Shown here: piece after piece, positions 9,471-17,874 of the stretch | Position numbering within the stretch: position 1 is the stretch's first letter | How the letters are laid out: each line of letters opens with the position of its first letter | Source: Candidatus Uhrbacteria bacterium | GTDB taxonomy: Bacteria > Patescibacteriota > Patescibacteriia > SG8-24 | Assembly: GCA_016205965.1 (NCBI GenBank) | Contig: JACQSM010000090.1 | Coordinates: 1-43,276 of the forward strand | Length of the DNA: 43,276 nt | Direction of reading: 5' to 3' | Position numbers and translations under genes: made by a program | Notes under the pieces: model-generated | What the model saw: the letters and a program-made list of their open reading frames with translations, nothing else | What the model was told of the DNA's origin: nothing | The model's database searches: none

Positions 9471-9497
9471 AAAAAAGTCCGAGGTGCAAAACCTCGG
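9471..9497 (-). terminator. intrinsic terminator of NUDIX gene
   Basis: Minus strand CCGAGG-TTTTGCA-CCTCGG then ACTTTTTT. Confidence 0.8.
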
Positions 9498-9507
9498 GTG
9501 TTTGATG

Positions 9508-10233
9508 TCAGCTCCGCGCGGCGACCAGCTCCGGGTGGCGCAGAAACAGGGCACCGAGGGCGGAGAGCGTGAAGGAGTCGTAGAGCTTGTCCTCCTCCAG
9601 CAGGCTGCGGAGTTCGGCCAAGGTGAAGAAGCGGACGGCGGACAGCTTCTTCTCGTACGGGTCCGGCCGATCGGCGGGCTTCTTGGTCGGATCGATCCGG
9701 CCCCAGGTCATCCGGCCCAGGTGGACGCTGAAGGCGCGGTTGTCGCAGATCGGTCCCAAGTCCTCGATCGAGACCACCTGGGAGCCGCTTTCCTCTTGGG
9801 TCTCGCGGGCCGCGGTCTTGAGCGCCGACTCCTCGGCGTTCGAGAACCCGCCCAAGAGTTCCCAGGACTCGCGTCCGACTTCGGACCAATCGACTCGCGG
9901 ATACTCCTTGGCGAACTTCTCCTGGTCCCGGGTCTGCGGACGCCAGTTCTTCTGGAGCCCGATGCGGTTCCGGGCGTCGACGGGCAGGAACACGGCGCCG
10001 CCGCGTTCGATCCGGACGATCTGGTCGTAGAGCGGCTCATCCTTTTCGTTGACCCACATGACGCGGGCCACATGCGATCCCAACTTGGAGTTGCCGATGA
10101 GGTGACCATCGGCGCCGAGGTTCCACCCCGGGGTCTTGCCAGCCGCCAGCAACTTCTCTTCTTGAAACTCAATGACCTTGTTTGGCATCGCTTCGTCCGC
10201 GCGCCTAAGGCGCATCGGGACGGCGTCCGACAC
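9508..10233 (-). CDS. NUDIX hydrolase
   Basis: Nudix box GGFSNAEESALKTAARETQEESGS; true start could be internal Met at 10188. Confidence 0.85.
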   Translation of the reverse strand: MSDAVPMRLRRADEAMPNKVIEFQEEKLLAAGKTPGWNLGADGHLIGNSKLGSHVARVMWVNEKDEPLYDQIVRIERGGAVFLPVDARNRIGLQKNWRPQTRDQEKFAKEYPRVDWSEVGRESWELLGGFSNAEESALKTAARETQEESGSQVVSIEDLGPICDNRAFSVHLGRMTWGRIDPTKKPADRPDPYEKKLSAVRFFTLAELRSLLEEDKLYDSFTLSALGALFLRHPELVAARS

Positions 10234-10336
10234 CTGTCAGACAGCCATTCGATTGGTTCCGGGCGCCAGCCCGGCCTTCCCCGCAGGGAGCCAAACTCGC
10301 GGCCAGCTTGGCATTTGCGCACCGGCGCGTCAAGGC

Positions 10337-10365
10337 TTGACGCGGCTCGGAAAAACCGCTACGCT
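10337..10365 (+). promoter_or_regulatory. sigma70-like promoter of 10404 gene
   Basis: TTGACG, 17 bp, TACGCT; -35 lies in 19-bp palindrome 10326-10344. Confidence 0.65.
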
Positions 10366-10403
10366 GAAACGTTCTTGTTCATTCCACCTGAAAGGAGAAG
10401 TCC

Positions 10404-11234
10404 ATGAGCAGCGGCTCGAAGCAGAAGGTGCTTGCCGTCGCAACGGACGAGCATACGACCAAAGACGGCCGGGAAGAGAGCCAGAAGCGACGGCTCGAGC
10501 GCATGAATGAGGTGTTGCGAGAGTATCGGCTGGCCGAACTGCGCCATACCGGAACCTGGCAGCGCGGGGAATTCGAACTCGTCGATATCGTCGAGGTCTG
10601 GGATAATCGTTTCTACGTCATCGTGCAATTCTCCTGCATCCGGCCGGACGGCAACCACGGCGCCTACTTCATGAAGTTCGCCCGCGACGGAGGCGGACGG
10701 CGCGGCGTGTTGACCTTGTGCCTCCTCTACGACGACGCTCGTGACGAGACCTTGCTCGCCTTCACCCGCCAGCACCGCCCGACCATGCTGGTGCGCGAGT
10801 CGTCCGCCTGGACGACGGAGGTGGCGCGATGCTGGAGCACGACCCAGCTGCAGCCGACCGTTCTTGACCGGCGCCTCCAAGGGGCGACGCCCGACGCGAA
10901 CGGCGCGGCGAGTCATCCGGTGAGCGCGCTGGGGACCGAACTGATGCCGCTCTTTGCCGAGGGCAAGACGGAGATCACGCAGTTCTCGATACTTAGCGCC
11001 GCTTGTCCGGAGGATACCGGCATGAGCGCCTGCCTCAATGATATCTGGCTCGTCGAGCTGGCAATCCGCGACCGCGCCTACGTCGATGCGGTGCGCGGCA
11101 ACGGCATCATCGGCATCCGTCTCTATCCCGTCGCCGACGTGGTGGCGCGGCGTAAGGAGCTCGGTCTCACCGACGACCATAGCTGCACCGCGCTGCTACA
11201 TTTGTGGGAGCATCTTAATTTCATTCGCATGTAA
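10404..11234 (+). CDS. hypothetical protein
   Basis: Long ORF with upstream AAAGGAG and promoter, followed by a terminator; no family recognised. Confidence 0.75.
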   Translation: MSSGSKQKVLAVATDEHTTKDGREESQKRRLERMNEVLREYRLAELRHTGTWQRGEFELVDIVEVWDNRFYVIVQFSCIRPDGNHGAYFMKFARDGGGRRGVLTLCLLYDDARDETLLAFTRQHRPTMLVRESSAWTTEVARCWSTTQLQPTVLDRRLQGATPDANGAASHPVSALGTELMPLFAEGKTEITQFSILSAACPEDTGMSACLNDIWLVELAIRDRAYVDAVRGNGIIGIRLYPVADVVARRKELGLTDDHSCTALLHLWEHLNFIRM

Positions 11235-11262
11235 CCCGTGATCTTCGATCGCGGGTTTTTTT
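11235..11262 (+). terminator. intrinsic terminator
   Basis: CCCGTGATC-TTC-GATCGCGGG then T7. Confidence 0.85.
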
Positions 11263-11282
11263 AAAATACGGAAATCAAAAGA

Positions 11283-11309
11283 AAAAACCCTCCTTTTGAG
11301 GGGAGGGGG
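11283..11309 (-). terminator. intrinsic terminator of MBL gene
   Basis: Minus strand CCCTCC...GGAGGG followed by TTTTTTC. Confidence 0.75.
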
Positions 11310-11315
11310 TAAAGC

Positions 11316-12782
11316 TTAGGCATCCAGGGTCAGCGGCCCGTCGTGGCTGCCGTGGAGCAGCGGGATGACTCCGCGGAGTTCGCCGGCCAACGACGCCAGC
11401 GATGCCTCGGAGCCGTGGGCCAGCACGGCGGCTTGCGGGCGAAGCTCCTGGAACCAGTCCAGGGTCTTGCCGCGGGACTCGTGGCCGCCGATCCTCATCT
11501 GCGCCACGTGGCACTTGACCGGGTAAGTCTCCTTGACCCAGCCGCCCTTGATCAGACGGCCCTTGTGGGTGCGGTCGCGCTTCAGGACATCGAAGGTGAC
11601 CTCGATCTCGTTTCCGGTCGCATCCCGTTCGCGGGCGGCGGCCAGGATCTTGGCCCCGTCCGTGTCCGGCGCGACGTAGCCGGAGAACAGGATCAGCGCG
11701 TCCGGATCGGACAGGAGGAACTTGCGCCACTGGGTGAACGGTCCGCCCGGACCGCCCATGCCGGCGGTGGTGACGATGGTGAAGTTGCCGTTCCTGGCGA
11801 TTTCGTAGCGGCTCTCACCGTCTTCGGCGCCGCCCATGTAGCGTTCCGACACCCTTTCGACCTCGGTGGCATCGATGGCTTCATCGCCGGGCCACCAATG
11901 ACCCTCGCCGGTCTCCATGATGTCGGTGTACAGCTCGGCCTTGCCGTCCAACAGGAGCCGGCCGAAATCGCCGATGCCGGCTTGCTGAAACATGTGGGCC
12001 ACGGCCGCGCTCCGATGCAGGGCGAAGGCGGGAACGGCCACCGATGAGCCACGGAGCAGGGCCTGCTTGGCCAGCTCGGTGCCGCGATCCCATTCGTCTC
12101 GGTAGACGCGCTTGTCGGAATCGGGGTCGGCGCCGTAGGTGCAATCCGTGCCGGCGAAGACGTCGGGCCGCCATTCGGGCGGCAGCGGCGGCGCGCCCTT
12201 GATGCCTGGCTGGTCATGGGTGCAGCGGTCGCCGGCATAGTGGATCTTGAGCTTGCCCACCTTGAGGGTGAACGAGCAGGCGCCCTGGATGTGGCCGGCC
12301 GGCCAGACGAGGGCGGGAATCCCGTGAAGGATCTCGACCTCGCCGGGCTTGCGGATGATCAGGGCTCGCCGGCTGATCTCGCCGTTCTCGAACAACACGC
12401 GCTGCTGGCCGGCCTTGTCCAGGCCGATGGCGTTGTCCTTGAGGACGTGCATGGCCACGGTGAACGACCCCTTGGTCATGACGACGCGGGCCTCGCGGCT
12501 CATGAACGGCAGCAGTTTGGTGACGGCGCCGAAGTGATCGGCGTGGACATGGGTGATCAGGACGGCGTCGATCTTTTTGCCGTCGTTGAACAGCGAGAAG
12601 TCCGGGTAGTGCAGCTTGCGCGGACCGCCCGGAAGGGGGATCTGCGTCAGACCGCAGTCGATGACGATGCGGTACTTGACCGCGCCGTTCTCGACGACGT
12701 CCATGACGCCGCATGAGGGTTCGATGCTGTCGGGCGAATTGCGCACGCCCAGACGATGGAGAACGACTTTGCTATTGGCCAC
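11316..12782 (-). CDS. metallo-beta-lactamase fold protein, beta-CASP/RNA-processing-exonuclease-like (GTG start)
   Basis: THVHADHFGAV, WPAGHIQGACSF, HYAGDRCT, VLAHGSEASL. Confidence 0.8.
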   Translation of the reverse strand: MANSKVVLHRLGVRNSPDSIEPSCGVMDVVENGAVKYRIVIDCGLTQIPLPGGPRKLHYPDFSLFNDGKKIDAVLITHVHADHFGAVTKLLPFMSREARVVMTKGSFTVAMHVLKDNAIGLDKAGQQRVLFENGEISRRALIIRKPGEVEILHGIPALVWPAGHIQGACSFTLKVGKLKIHYAGDRCTHDQPGIKGAPPLPPEWRPDVFAGTDCTYGADPDSDKRVYRDEWDRGTELAKQALLRGSSVAVPAFALHRSAAVAHMFQQAGIGDFGRLLLDGKAELYTDIMETGEGHWWPGDEAIDATEVERVSERYMGGAEDGESRYEIARNGNFTIVTTAGMGGPGGPFTQWRKFLLSDPDALILFSGYVAPDTDGAKILAAARERDATGNEIEVTFDVLKRDRTHKGRLIKGGWVKETYPVKCHVAQMRIGGHESRGKTLDWFQELRPQAAVLAHGSEASLASLAGELRGVIPLLHGSHDGPLTLDA

Positions 12783-12863
12783 GGCGGCCTCCTGTGTACG
12801 GCCGTGCCCTTGAGGGCAGGGCGGGTTTGGTCAATGAACTTGTCCCGTTGAAGGGAACCGCAA

Positions 12864-12892
12864 AACATAGCAAAAAATAAGGCTAATGTCAA
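12864..12892 (-). promoter_or_regulatory. sigma70-like promoter of MBL gene
   Basis: Minus strand TTGACA (12887-12892), 17 bp, TATGTT (12864-12869). Confidence 0.75.
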
Positions 12893-12925
12893 GGTAAGGC
12901 GAATATGTTACGGTTTCACTAGCCT

Positions 12926-14002
12926 ATGTCGTTTATTTTGGTTCCCCTGGCCGCATTCGCGGTCGCCGCCCTGGTGACGCCTCTGGTCGCTCGATTCGCC
13001 GTCCGCGCCGGCGTCGTTGACCGGCCGACTTCGCCGCGCAAGGTCCATACCAAGCCGGTGCCGCTCTTGGGCGGCTGGGCCCTCTGGCTCGGGTTGGCGG
13101 CGGCGATTGCGACCGCGATCCAGCTCGGCGCCATCCCCGGGCCGCACATCAAAGAAAAATTCCTGCTCGGCATTTTGCTGGCGACGCTGTTGTTGGTCGT
13201 CGGCGGTTCGCTCGATGATCGTTTCGACCTGCGCCCGGCCAAGCAGATCGTCTGGCCGGTCCTGGCCGCGCTGGTCATCATCATGAGCGGCATCGGCGTC
13301 ACGGCCGTCACCAACCCGTTCGGCGGCCTGCTCTACCTCGACCGCTGGCAATTCACCGCCGTCACCTTTGGCGGCATCCCGTACAAGATCACCGTCATCG
13401 CCGACCTCTTCACCCTGGCCTGGCTGCTCGGCATGACCTACACGACCAAATTTTTCGACGGTCTCGACGGCCTGGTTTCCGGCGTCACGGTCATCGGCGG
13501 CCTGGTGATCGCGGCGGTCAGCCTGACCAAAGACGTGGCCCAGCCCGACACCGCCTTTTTGGCGCTCGGTTTGGCCGGCGCCAGCCTCGGATTCTTGGTC
13601 TGGAATTTCCATCCGGCCAGGATTTTTCTCGGCGAAGGCGGATCGACCTTGGCCGGTTTCATGCTCGGCGTGCTCGCCATCGTCTCGGGCGGCAAGATCG
13701 CCACGACGCTCTTGGTGCTGGGCCTGCCGCTCTTCGACGCCGCCTTCGTCATCGTCCGGCGCCTGCTCGAGGGGAAGTCGCCGGCTTTGGCCGACCGTTC
13801 GCATCTGCACCATCGTCTGCTCGATCTCGGTTTCAGTCACCGTCAGGCGGTGCTCTTCATGTATGCGATCGCGGCCGCTTTCGGGGCCTCGACCTTGGTG
13901 TTGCGCGGCGCACAAAAAGTGGCCGCTCTCGGTTTTTTGTTGAGCATCTTGATCGCCATCGTGGCGGCCAGTTTGGCGGCGAAACGAAAGACATATGATT
14001 GA
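12926..14002 (+). CDS. GT4 family undecaprenyl-phosphate glycosyl-1-phosphate transferase (WecA/TagO/MraY-like)
   Basis: GGSLDDRFDL, TKFFDGLDGL, IFLGEGGST, DRSHLHHRLLDLGFSHRQ; multiple TM. Confidence 0.88.
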   Translation: MSFILVPLAAFAVAALVTPLVARFAVRAGVVDRPTSPRKVHTKPVPLLGGWALWLGLAAAIATAIQLGAIPGPHIKEKFLLGILLATLLLVVGGSLDDRFDLRPAKQIVWPVLAALVIIMSGIGVTAVTNPFGGLLYLDRWQFTAVTFGGIPYKITVIADLFTLAWLLGMTYTTKFFDGLDGLVSGVTVIGGLVIAAVSLTKDVAQPDTAFLALGLAGASLGFLVWNFHPARIFLGEGGSTLAGFMLGVLAIVSGGKIATTLLVLGLPLFDAAFVIVRRLLEGKSPALADRSHLHHRLLDLGFSHRQAVLFMYAIAAAFGASTLVLRGAQKVAALGFLLSILIAIVAASLAAKRKTYD

Positions 14003-14456
14003 TCGCCGAATCGCCGGATGGCTCATTGCGGCCATTCTGGCAGCCGTGGCCGCCGCTGCCTACGTCGCCGCGCCGCCAGGACGCGCCATGGAACGGGGCA
14101 GCCTCAAGATCGGCGGAATCGACATCAGCGTCGACATCGCTCGCAACGCCGTCGAACGCGAGCGGGGACTCTCCGGCCGGCCGTCCTTAGAAGACGGGCA
14201 GGGGATGCTGTTCGTCTTTCCCAAGCCCGGCCGATACGCTTTTTGGATGAAGGACATGCGTTTTCCGATCGATATCGTCTGGTTGCGCCGGGGCGTTATC
14301 GCGGCCATCGCCCATGATGTGCCGCCGCCGTCTCGGGGCCGGCAGCCCGAGACCAGGATGCCGGAGGTCGAGGTTGATGCCGTGTTGGAGGTGCCGGCTG
14401 GCTATGCCGCAGCCCATGGTTTCGGACCGGGTATGCCGGTGGAAATGCCGCTGTAG
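13995..14456 (+). CDS. DUF192 family exported protein
   Basis: ERERGLSGRPSLEDGQGMLFVF, FWMKDMRFPIDIVW. Confidence 0.85.
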   Translation: MIDRRIAGWLIAAILAAVAAAAYVAAPPGRAMERGSLKIGGIDISVDIARNAVERERGLSGRPSLEDGQGMLFVFPKPGRYAFWMKDMRFPIDIVWLRRGVIAAIAHDVPPPSRGRQPETRMPEVEVDAVLEVPAGYAAAHGFGPGMPVEMPL

Positions 14457-14465
14457 ATAAGCCTC

Positions 14466-14494
14466 TTGACGCGTTTTTGGCCATCGTTTACACT
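14466..14494 (+). promoter_or_regulatory. sigma70-like promoter of rplU
   Basis: TTGACG, 17 bp, TACACT. Confidence 0.75.
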
Positions 14495-14517
14495 GTGTCC
14501 ATTGCTTAAAGAGCACT

Positions 14518-14838
14518 ATGGCCCAGTTCGCAGTCATCCAAACCGGCGGCAAGCAATACCTGGTCAAGGCCGGGGACATGCTTCGCGTCGAAAAACTTGA
14601 GTCCCAGGCCGGAGACAGCCTGTCGTTCGAGGCGCTTCTGGTCGCCGACGAGGACGGCAAAGCCGTCAAAGTCGGAGCCCCCAAAGTCGCCGGCGCTTCC
14701 GTCGCCGCCAAGGTCGTCAGCCAGGGCCGCGCCAAAAAGGTCTCCATCATCAAGTTCAAGAACAAGATCCGCTACAAGCGAAAGAACGGCCATCGCCAGG
14801 ACTTCACCGAGGTGAAGATCGAAGCCGTCAAAGCCTAA
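14518..14838 (+). CDS. rplU: 50S ribosomal protein L21
   Basis: MAQFAVIQTGGKQYLVKAGDMLRVEKL...KKVSIIKFKNKIRYKRKNGHRQ. Confidence 0.96.
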   Translation: MAQFAVIQTGGKQYLVKAGDMLRVEKLESQAGDSLSFEALLVADEDGKAVKVGAPKVAGASVAAKVVSQGRAKKVSIIKFKNKIRYKRKNGHRQDFTEVKIEAVKA

Positions 14839-14850
14839 AAAGAAAAAAAG

Positions 14851-14876
14851 CCGCTCCGAGAAATCGGGGCGGTTTG
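14851..14876 (+). terminator. probable intrinsic terminator of rplU
   Basis: CCGCTCCGA-GAAA-TCGGGGCGG followed by a T-rich tail. Confidence 0.65.
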
Positions 14877-14880
14877 CGTT

Positions 14881-15555
14881 TTATCTCACGGCACGCTGCG
14901 GCTCCCACCACGAGCCCATGATCGCTTGCGGGCGGCGCAGGCCGGCCGGGGCCAGGAGGAAGTTGCGGATGGCGTTCGATGGGATGGCATAGAGAGCGTC
15001 GGCGTCGCGGCTGTGGCAGCTGACGCGTTGGGCCATGCCGATCAGTCGGCCCTTGACGTTGAAGAGCGGACCGCCGCTGGTGCCGTATTCGGCGGCCATC
15101 GAGCTGGTGAACTCGGGAAGCAGTTCATGCCAGCTGAAAGCGGTGATCGGGCCGACGGCGAGCTTGGGGCCCGTAGCGTCGTTGCCGACGCGATACACCG
15201 TGTCGTGGAGCAGCAGGCGGTTGGAATCGGCGAGGCGTACCGGGCGCAGATCCTCCGGCGGATCGCGCAGCTTCAGAAGCGCCAGATCGGCGACCTTGTT
15301 GGCGTCGATCAGCTCGGCCGGATGGCTCGAAAGGACTTCGGGCGCCCAGCTCTTTTCCGGCAGGTGGAGCCGGCGCACCATGATGCTGGTTCCATTGGCG
15401 ATGACGTGCTGTGCGGTGACGACGTAACCGTTTTTCGCGGCAATGAAACCGGCGGCTTCCCAGGTTTTGCCCTCGGCGTCGGTAACGGCGACGTAGACGG
15501 CGCTCCCGACAATGCGTTGGAAGAGGCGGCGCTTGATTTCGTGGAATTGCTGCAA
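14881..15555 (-). CDS. trypsin-like/HtrA-like serine protease
   Basis: TAQHV (His), ADLALLKL (Asp), GTSGGPLFN (Ser). Confidence 0.8.
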   Translation of the reverse strand: MQQFHEIKRRLFQRIVGSAVYVAVTDAEGKTWEAAGFIAAKNGYVVTAQHVIANGTSIMVRRLHLPEKSWAPEVLSSHPAELIDANKVADLALLKLRDPPEDLRPVRLADSNRLLLHDTVYRVGNDATGPKLAVGPITAFSWHELLPEFTSSMAAEYGTSGGPLFNVKGRLIGMAQRVSCHSRDADALYAIPSNAIRNFLLAPAGLRRPQAIMGSWWEPQRAVR

Positions 15556-15643
15556 GGCAGCCTCCTTTTGGCAAAGATCGTTCTTCGCTGACCATATCGC
15601 GCCCCGGGAGCCGAGGCAAGGCGGCGCATGCTATCATGGAACC

Positions 15644-15986
15644 ATGGCTCGGTCCTCATCGCATATTCCGCGCAATGTCCTGGTCGTCGGCGTCGTGGCG
15701 TTTTTCGCCGGCATCGCAAGAAGATCAGATTGCCGCGGCGGTTCTGGGTTTTCTTGCTGATCGCTTTCTTGGCCGCCGGCACTCGGGCCGGCGACGCCCT
15801 GATGCTGTTGCGAGCCCGCGATGTCGTCGTGCCGATCGCGGCCGTGCCGCTGCTCTATGCGCTCTTCCATCTGGTGTACGCGTCGTTGGCGTATCCCTTC
15901 GGCGCGTTTTCATTTCAGCCCTCGGCGCTCTAGTCGCCGCCGTACTGTACGGAGGATTGATGCGGCGGCTTCAGGTCAAATCTTGA
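15644..15986 (+). pseudogene. small integral membrane protein gene broken by two frameshifts (or assembly errors)
   Basis: Hydrophobic coding potential moves through three frames: MARSSSHIPRNVLVVGVVAFFAGI / RFWVFLLIAFLAAGTRAGDALMLLRARDVVVPIAAVPLLYALFHLVYASLAYPFGAF / ISALGALVAAVLYGGLMRRLQVKS. Confidence 0.6.
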
Positions 15987-16046
15987 CGGAAGCCCGAAAA
16001 AATGAGAGGCTTGCGTGAAGCTTGACGGTCAAGGAGGCCGTCGCTC

Positions 16047-16310
16047 ATGATTAAGCTCTTTTCTCTCGAATCGCGCCTTTGGGCGGCGAACATCATCAAT
16101 GTGGTGGCGATGTTCACGGGTCTCTTGAAGGTGATTGAGGTGCATAGCGGCGCCTCGGTTTCCGTGCTGATGTACGGCATGTTCGCCTTCATCCAGATCA
16201 CGTTCGCCGAGATGGCCTGGAAGAACCGCTCGTACACCACGTTCGGCGGCATGATGATCTGTTTTTGCGTCTCGTTGACCATCATGGTGCTGGCATGTCT
16301 GTGGCCTTGA
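16047..16310 (+). CDS. small membrane protein
   Basis: 87 aa, three hydrophobic segments, upstream AAGGAGG. Confidence 0.65.
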   Translation: MIKLFSLESRLWAANIINVVAMFTGLLKVIEVHSGASVSVLMYGMFAFIQITFAEMAWKNRSYTTFGGMMICFCVSLTIMVLACLWP

Positions 16311-16368
16311 TGGAGCAATCCCGCTGTGTCTTAACACCGGCCAAACTCTGGCCAACAAGGAGGCTGCC

Positions 16369-16803
16369 ATGGTGCCAAACTATGGAAAGTTGTTGAGGAT
16401 GTCCGCGGTGCTTATGACGTTGTCCGCTGCCTTGCTCGGCTGCGCGCAAGAAGCCGAATGCAAGCAAAGCACGAGACGCATAGACAATATCGCGCGCGTG
16501 TTCATGCACCAGCCGAAAAGCTACTCGTTTCTCATTCATTTCGTGGACAGTGACGACGGTTATCCGATCTTCAATGTCGTGCGTTTTGAAGACGGCAAGA
16601 AGTTCTCGCACTATCTGAGCATCGTGTTTGTTGCTGATGTGGCGCCGGAAAATCCCATGTGGGCGCGGGAAGAATTCGTCGGTGTCGCGGGTGAGAATTG
16701 CATCTACTCCGCGGAGATACACATCCACTCACCGGCCGACATCAGCGGTGCCGGCTGGAATCACGGCAAGTCCGGCAGCGGTCAGACCAATGTCGTCGAG
16801 TAG
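16369..16803 (+). CDS. putative lipoprotein
   Basis: Signal peptide with lipobox-like LLGC; upstream AAGGAGG. Confidence 0.65.
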   Translation: MVPNYGKLLRMSAVLMTLSAALLGCAQEAECKQSTRRIDNIARVFMHQPKSYSFLIHFVDSDDGYPIFNVVRFEDGKKFSHYLSIVFVADVAPENPMWAREEFVGVAGENCIYSAEIHIHSPADISGAGWNHGKSGSGQTNVVE

Positions 16804-16822
16804 TCCCAAGCGGACTATTTTT

Positions 16823-17464
16823 TTATTGCTTGATCTGCTCCGGGGCTGCGGTCTTCGGGGCGGCGGCCATTTCGCGTCGGCCGCGCAGGGCATCAGTGAG
16901 GGTGACTTCGTCGGCGTAGCCGAGCTCCGAGCCGATGGGCAGGCCGCGGGCCAGGCGGGTGACTTTGAGCTGCTGCGGCGACAGCAGGCGCGACAGATAG
17001 AGCATGGTCGATTCGCCTTCGATGGTCGGATCGAGCGCCAGGATGATTTCGGCCGGGCGCTGTTCCTGGGACCGGCGCAGCAGATCGCGGACCGTCAGGT
17101 CGTCGGGGGTGATGCCGTCGGCCGGCGAGAGCGTGCCGCCGAGGATGTGGTACAGGCCGCGGTATTCGCCGGTCGCCTCGACCGCCAGGAGATCTTGTTC
17201 GGTGGCCACGACGCAGATGAGGTCGCGCTCGCGCCGCGGGTCGGCGCAGACCGCGCAGGGATCGGCTTCGGTGTAGTTGCGGCAGGTCGAGCAGGTGCTT
17301 AGGCGCAGGCCCGAGTCGATGATCGCCTTGGCCAGGCGCGCGCGTTCGGCCGGGCCGCGTTTCAACAATGCGAAAGCGTAGCGTTCGGCCGTCTTGGGGC
17401 CGACGCCGGGGAGCATGCCGAGCTCGCGGATCAGGTCTTCGATCGGTTGGGGGAACTTTGGCAT
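16823..17464 (-). CDS. recR: recombination protein RecR
   Basis: LGMLPGVGPKTAERYAF, CSTCRNYTEADPCAVC, TOPRIM segment EIILALDPTIEGEST. Confidence 0.94.
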   Translation of the reverse strand: MPKFPQPIEDLIRELGMLPGVGPKTAERYAFALLKRGPAERARLAKAIIDSGLRLSTCSTCRNYTEADPCAVCADPRRERDLICVVATEQDLLAVEATGEYRGLYHILGGTLSPADGITPDDLTVRDLLRRSQEQRPAEIILALDPTIEGESTMLYLSRLLSPQQLKVTRLARGLPIGSELGYADEVTLTDALRGRREMAAAPKTAAPEQIKQ

Positions 17465-17474
17465 GAACAATGTA

Positions 17475-17521
17475 GAGGAGCCAGGCACGCTCGCCCCTTG
17501 GGCGAGGAGCCAGGCACCTCC
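17475..17521. repeat. REP-like element with direct repeat and hairpin
   Basis: Two copies of GAGGAGCCAGGCAC (17475-17488, 17504-17517), hairpin CTCGCCC-CTT-GGGCGAG, outer GAGG/CCTC. Confidence 0.6.
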
Positions 17522-17814
17522 TATTTGAGACCCGGCAGGTCGAGGCCGCCGACGTCTTTCATGGTGTCCATCATCAGGCGCTGGGCTTTCTTGAGGGCGT
17601 CTTGGAGGGCTTCTTTGAGGCCGCTCTGGAGTTTGGCCTTGTCGGCCAGCAGGGCGTCGTCGATGACCAGATCGAGGATCGTCTGGTTGCCATCCATGGT
17701 CACCTTGACTTTGCCCCAGCCGCCCGAGCCTTCGACTTTGAGTCCCGAGAGGGCCGACTGCAGCTGCTTGGCTTTGTCGCGGAGATCTTTGAACTGTTTG
17801 AGTTTGGAAAACAT
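17521..17814 (-). CDS. ybaB: nucleoid-associated protein YbaB/EbfC family
   Basis: VEGSGGWGKVKVTMDGNQTILDLVIDDALL; next to recR. Confidence 0.88.
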   Translation of the reverse strand: MFSKLKQFKDLRDKAKQLQSALSGLKVEGSGGWGKVKVTMDGNQTILDLVIDDALLADKAKLQSGLKEALQDALKKAQRLMMDTMKDVGGLDLPGLK

Positions 17815-17821
17815 AAGACGT

Positions 17822-17866
17822 GGAGGGCAGGCTTTAGCCCGCCTGGGCGGCCCGAAGGCCGCCTCC
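17822..17866. repeat. REP-like double-hairpin element (copy 2)
   Basis: Outer GGAGG/CCTCC enclosing GGCAGGC-TTTA-GCCCGCC and GGCGGCC-CGAA-GGCCGCC. Confidence 0.65.
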
Positions 17867-17874
17867 CAAGGTAA

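Noticed and set aside
17475-17521. CRISPR repeat from the duplicated GAGGAGCCAGGCAC
   Set aside because: Only two copies with a hairpin between them; no further repeat units or cas genes.
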